From positions 30,015 through 94,014 of the forward strand of contig CALVUR010000007.1 of assembly GCA_944363645.1 (NCBI GenBank): a DNA stretch of 64,000 nt, read 5' to 3'. This document shows, piece after piece, positions 61,790-64,000 of this stretch (its first letter is position 1; each line of letters begins with the position of its first letter). This DNA is from an uncultured Clostridia bacterium. Lineage in GTDB: Bacteria; Bacillota; Clostridia; Christensenellales; Borkfalkiaceae. The translations under genes were made by a program, and so were the position numbers. The notes under the pieces are model-generated. The model was given only the letters and a program-made list of their open reading frames with translations. It had not been told where the DNA came from and did not search any database.

Positions 61790-63025
61790 ATGTTTAAAGT
61801 TTACCAATTAGAAAACGGAATACGTCTTGTAGTTAATAAAGTAAGCGGTGTTTACTCTGTTGCAATCGGCTTGTTTGTAGGGGCTGGCAGCGCAAACGAA
61901 ACACCTGAAGAAAACGGAATAAGCCATTTTATAGAGCATACTACTTTTAAAGGCACAACCACACGCTCAAGCCTTGATATCGTTAAAGAAATCGAAAGGA
62001 TCGGCGCAGATATAAACGCATATACTACAAGAAGCGAAACTTGTTATTATGTAAAATCTACTGCCGAACACGCCGAAAAATCGCTCGAAATTTTGGCGGA
62101 TATGTACAAAAATTCCGTGTATGACGATGAGGAACTCAAAAAAGAGCAGGGCGTAGTCATTCAAGAAATTGATATGTATGACGACGTTGCAGAAGATCTT
62201 TGTTTAGATGTGGTTATGGGCGCATATTACGGCGATAATGGTTATGGTCAAACCATTTTGGGCAAAAAGAAAAATGTAAAAAGGTTTTCTCACGACGAAG
62301 TTATGGCGTATAGAAATAAGTATTATACTACCGATAATTTGGTCGTTTCAATATGTGGCGGAATTGATTTTGACAAGGCTTATGAACTCACAAATAAATA
62401 CCTTGGCGACATCAAAAAGTCAACACGTCATGCCACGCCCGCTATAAATTTGCAAAATTTAAGCCAAAGTTTGGCGGTTAATAAAAAGATAAACCAAACA
62501 CATATTGCGTTCGGTTTTGATGGACTTAGTAGTAGTGATGAAAATTGTTTACTTTTAAATACCGCAGTAAATATTTTGGGCGGCGGGGCATCAAGCAGGC
62601 TTTTTCAAACGATAAGGGAAAAGATGGGGCTTTGCTATTCAGTTTACGCTTATTATACGGCATTTAAAAGTAGTGGCATGATCGCTGTCTACGCCGGCAT
62701 TGAAAAGGGTAAAACTGATGATTATATAAACGCTGTACTCGCAGAAATTGATAAATTTAAGGCTGAAAAAATTACCGAAGAAGAGTTTTTGTGCGCAAAA
62801 GAACTTATGAAATCAAGTTTAATTTTTTCAAAAGAAAGCGTGTTAGGGCAAATGCAGTACATGGGTAAAAGGCTTTTGCATTTTGGTAAAATTGACACCT
62901 TTAAAAAGCGTTTAGATAAGGTCAATAAAATTACAAAAGATGCCGTTAACGGGCTTATAGACGGGTTTTTTGATGTAAATACCATGTCAAAAGCCATCGT
63001 TGGCGACAACGTAAAACCACTTTAA
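61790..63025 (+). CDS. M16-family zinc metallopeptidase (YmxG/MlpA-like)
   Basis: Insulinase/processing-peptidase-like protein. The inverted zinc motif HxxEH is in SHFIEHTTFKGT (about residues 46-57) with the distal Glu in VIQEIDMYDD; the second half (LGGGASSRLFQTIREKMGL, CYSVYAYY) is the inactive M16 lobe. It has 411 residues. ATG 61790 is preferred since the protein motif VYQLENGIRLV starts there; TTG 61760 is possible. A translated repeat copy near the C-terminus gives VNGLIDGFFDVN. It lies right after the ylxY-like gene as in Bacillus. Confidence 0.92.
   Translation: MFKVYQLENGIRLVVNKVSGVYSVAIGLFVGAGSANETPEENGISHFIEHTTFKGTTTRSSLDIVKEIERIGADINAYTTRSETCYYVKSTAEHAEKSLEILADMYKNSVYDDEELKKEQGVVIQEIDMYDDVAEDLCLDVVMGAYYGDNGYGQTILGKKKNVKRFSHDEVMAYRNKYYTTDNLVVSICGGIDFDKAYELTNKYLGDIKKSTRHATPAINLQNLSQSLAVNKKINQTHIAFGFDGLSSSDENCLLLNTAVNILGGGASSRLFQTIREKMGLCYSVYAYYTAFKSSGMIAVYAGIEKGKTDDYINAVLAEIDKFKAEKITEEEFLCAKELMKSSLIFSKESVLGQMQYMGKRLLHFGKIDTFKKRLDKVNKITKDAVNGLIDGFFDVNTMSKAIVGDNVKPL
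62945..62972 (+). repeat. Dispersed repeat copy 25, inside the M16 peptidase
   Basis: GTTAACGGGCTTATAGACGG then GTTTTTT. Translated as VNGLIDGFF. The left part has GTTAAC instead of GATAAC. Confidence 0.82.
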
Positions 63026-63091
63026 AATGGACTAATAAAAACAATGTCAAAAAAAGCAAAATAAGGTCAAAAAAATTACCAAAAATTTTGC

Positions 63092-63120
63092 TTGACTTTT
63101 TAAAAAATATTTAATATAAT
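63092..63120 (+). promoter_or_regulatory. Promoter of the GNAT-like gene
   Basis: TTGACT (63092-63097), 17-base spacer, TATAAT (63115-63120), near consensus. Confidence 0.85.
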
Positions 63121-63183
63121 TTTTTTGCAGTCAAATGCTGTAATTATTAAAATTTATTATAGGGAATCACTTACAAAAACTAT

Positions 63184-63639
63184 ATGAACATTGTAGAACT
63201 ATCTGAAAAGAATTTACCAGAAGCTAAAAAATTATTTCATTTAGCCAAAAACAATTTTTATGAAGCCTTAGGCATAGACATTGAAAGTGTTAACTTAGAA
63301 CAAGTTTTAAAGCAAGATGATGACACTGTTGCAACTTACATGTTGGTTGATAAGGGCGTTTACCAAAGCCTTGTTACAATCAATAAACCATGTTCACGCA
63401 TTGAAAACCTTTGGATCAATTTCGATATCGTTGAAGAACAGTATCTAAGCAAGTTTATGGAATTTGTTATCAAACAGTTTTCCGCAATAACTTTGGTGTT
63501 TTATTGGGTTGATTCAACTGACTATAAAACTACGCACTTAATCGAAGATTACGGCTTTGAATACACTGGTGAACAAAATTACATAGATAAAGAAAAAAAT
63601 GTCTTGACTTATCGCTACGTGTATAAACGCAAAAAATAA
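63184..63639 (+). CDS. GNAT-fold-like protein of unknown function
   Basis: A 151-residue soluble protein. The alternation of strands and helices (MNIVELSEKNLPEAKKLFHL, AKNNFYEALGID, LVTINKPCSRIENLWINFDI, HLIEDYGFEYTG) resembles a GNAT acetyltransferase; the final 'helix then GFEYTGEQNY' is typical of GNAT C-termini. The acetyl-CoA loop (Q/RxxGxG/A) is not apparent, so it may be inactive or not a GNAT. It has a near-consensus promoter; the possible ribosome site AGGGA is further than usual from the ATG. Monocistronic. Confidence 0.6.
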   Translation: MNIVELSEKNLPEAKKLFHLAKNNFYEALGIDIESVNLEQVLKQDDDTVATYMLVDKGVYQSLVTINKPCSRIENLWINFDIVEEQYLSKFMEFVIKQFSAITLVFYWVDSTDYKTTHLIEDYGFEYTGEQNYIDKEKNVLTYRYVYKRKK

Positions 63640-63680
63640 TTGTTTAAAGAAAAAATTGTACAAAATTTAAAAATAAGCAA

Positions 63681-63710
63681 TTCACCCTGCTTGCGGGGTG
63701 ATTTTTATGT
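63681..63710 (+). terminator. Terminator after the GNAT-like gene
   Basis: TCACCCTGC and GCGGGGTGA (one T-G pair) followed by TTTTT. Confidence 0.85.
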
Positions 63711-63742
63711 TAAAAAGGTCGTTAAATAACCGTTTATTTTAC

Positions 63743-63771
63743 TTGAAAAATCACCCTAAATATTGTATAAT
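63743..63771 (+). promoter_or_regulatory. tRNA-Ser promoter
   Basis: TTGAAA (63743-63748), 17-base spacer, TATAAT (63766-63771); the tRNA begins 12 bases later. Confidence 0.82.
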
Positions 63772-63782
63772 ATTGCTCACGT

Positions 63783-63873
63783 GGAGAGTTATCGAAGTGG
63801 TTATAACGGCCCGCACTCGAAATGCGGTACACAGGCAACTGTGTCAAGGGTTCGAATCCCTTACTCTCCGCCA
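63783..63873 (+). tRNA. tRNA-Ser (anticodon CGA)
   Basis: Class II tRNA of 91 bases with encoded CCA. Acceptor GGAGAGT pairs with ACTCTCC, discriminator G; anticodon stem CGCA/TGCG with loop CTCGAAA gives CGA (codon UCG). A long variable arm (ACACAG-GCAA-CTGTGT) and the T-loop GTTCGAATCC confirm a serine tRNA. Confidence 0.97.
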
Positions 63874-63882
63874 TTAGTGAAT

Positions 63883-63918
63883 AATACGAACTCTGAAAAC
63901 GGGTTCGTATTATTTTTT
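63883..63918 (+). terminator. tRNA-Ser terminator
   Basis: AATACGAAC (63883-63891) pairs with GTTCGTATT (63903-63911), followed by ATTTTTT. Beyond it, AGTCAGCCC/GGGCTGACT (63961-63985) makes another 9-bp hairpin at the window edge; no gene is evident in the last 80 bases. Confidence 0.88.
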
Positions 63919-64000
63919 GCCGTTGATTTCTTTGGCATCATCGTTGAACGAAATTATAAGAGTCAGCCCGAGCAAAGGGCTGACTGGGCAAATTTAAGGA

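Noticed and set aside
1214..62972. CRISPR interpretation of the repeats
   Set aside because: Spacing is irregular over kilobases, orientation is mixed and no cas genes are present.
63783..64000. tRNA-Ser as an integration site for a mobile element
   Set aside because: No integrase or duplicated tRNA 3' end is visible in the window; the last 127 bases show only hairpins.
63912..64000. A possible minus-strand gene end near the window edge
   Set aside because: The frame ending in GKK-stop is interrupted by an in-frame TAA within about 30 codons upstream, so no gene is supported.

Overview
The window is an AT-rich chromosomal segment from a low-GC Firmicute, most likely an uncultured Clostridia-type gut bacterium. 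Supporting markers are a glgC/glgD glycogen pair, HPr kinase, RNase Y, PlsX, ylbJ, and a ylxY-like/M16 peptidase pair of the Bacillus/Clostridium lineage. Gene content is almost entirely core chromosomal. I see no phage, transposase, CRISPR or integrase. The organism assignment is inference from gene families; no 16S gene is present.

Layout: 1-10.3 kb is a glycogen block (glgB 3' part, glgC, glgD, glgA, glgP and a GH13 amylase). 10.4-14 kb holds two small membrane proteins, tex and acpP. 14.5-24.2 kb holds ftsK, rimO, pgsA, cinA, recA, cysK and cysE. 24.6-32.7 kb holds rny, uvrC, hprK, rsmD, coaD, a convergent ylbJ, and rarA. 33.2-35.7 kb is a polar amino-acid ABC importer. 35.8-41.1 kb is a minus-strand block: surE, two DHH phosphoesterases, a DUF1624-like acyltransferase and an O-antigen-ligase-like protein. 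41.5-43.4 kb holds plsX and a second DUF1624-like protein. 43.6-48 kb (minus) holds an SPFH protein coupled to a tiny ribbon-helix-helix (RHH) protein, and a 978-residue surface protein. 48.2-55.9 kb holds two half-size TauE/SafE proteins, ppx, a YegP-domain protein, two FAD oxidoreductases and an ATP-grasp ligase. 56.2-63.6 kb holds an MBL hydrolase, a divergent Rho, a class I amidotransferase, an MTA/SAH nucleosidase, an ArsB/NhaD-type permease, a ylxY-like deacetylase, an M16 peptidase and a GNAT-like protein. The window closes with tRNA-Ser(CGA).

The most striking structure is a dispersed repeat with core CGATAACGGGCTTATAG, A-rich on its left and ending in ACTTTTT on its right. About 25 good copies and several partial ones occur in both orientations. 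Most lie in intergenic gaps, where outer arms (AAAAAGTGG / CCACTTTTT) make a hairpin that resembles a bidirectional terminator. At least seven sit inside conserved genes and are translated, usually as the peptide DNGLI. The distribution resembles DNA uptake sequences or REP/MITE elements, which I do not know from this group. Other leads are a probable autoregulated SPFH-RHH operon with tandem TGATATCA sites, an 18-bp second repeat, three 12-bp direct repeats before recA, and several family members with unusual additions or losses (GlgA, the ABC ATPase, Rho, CinA, the deacetylase).
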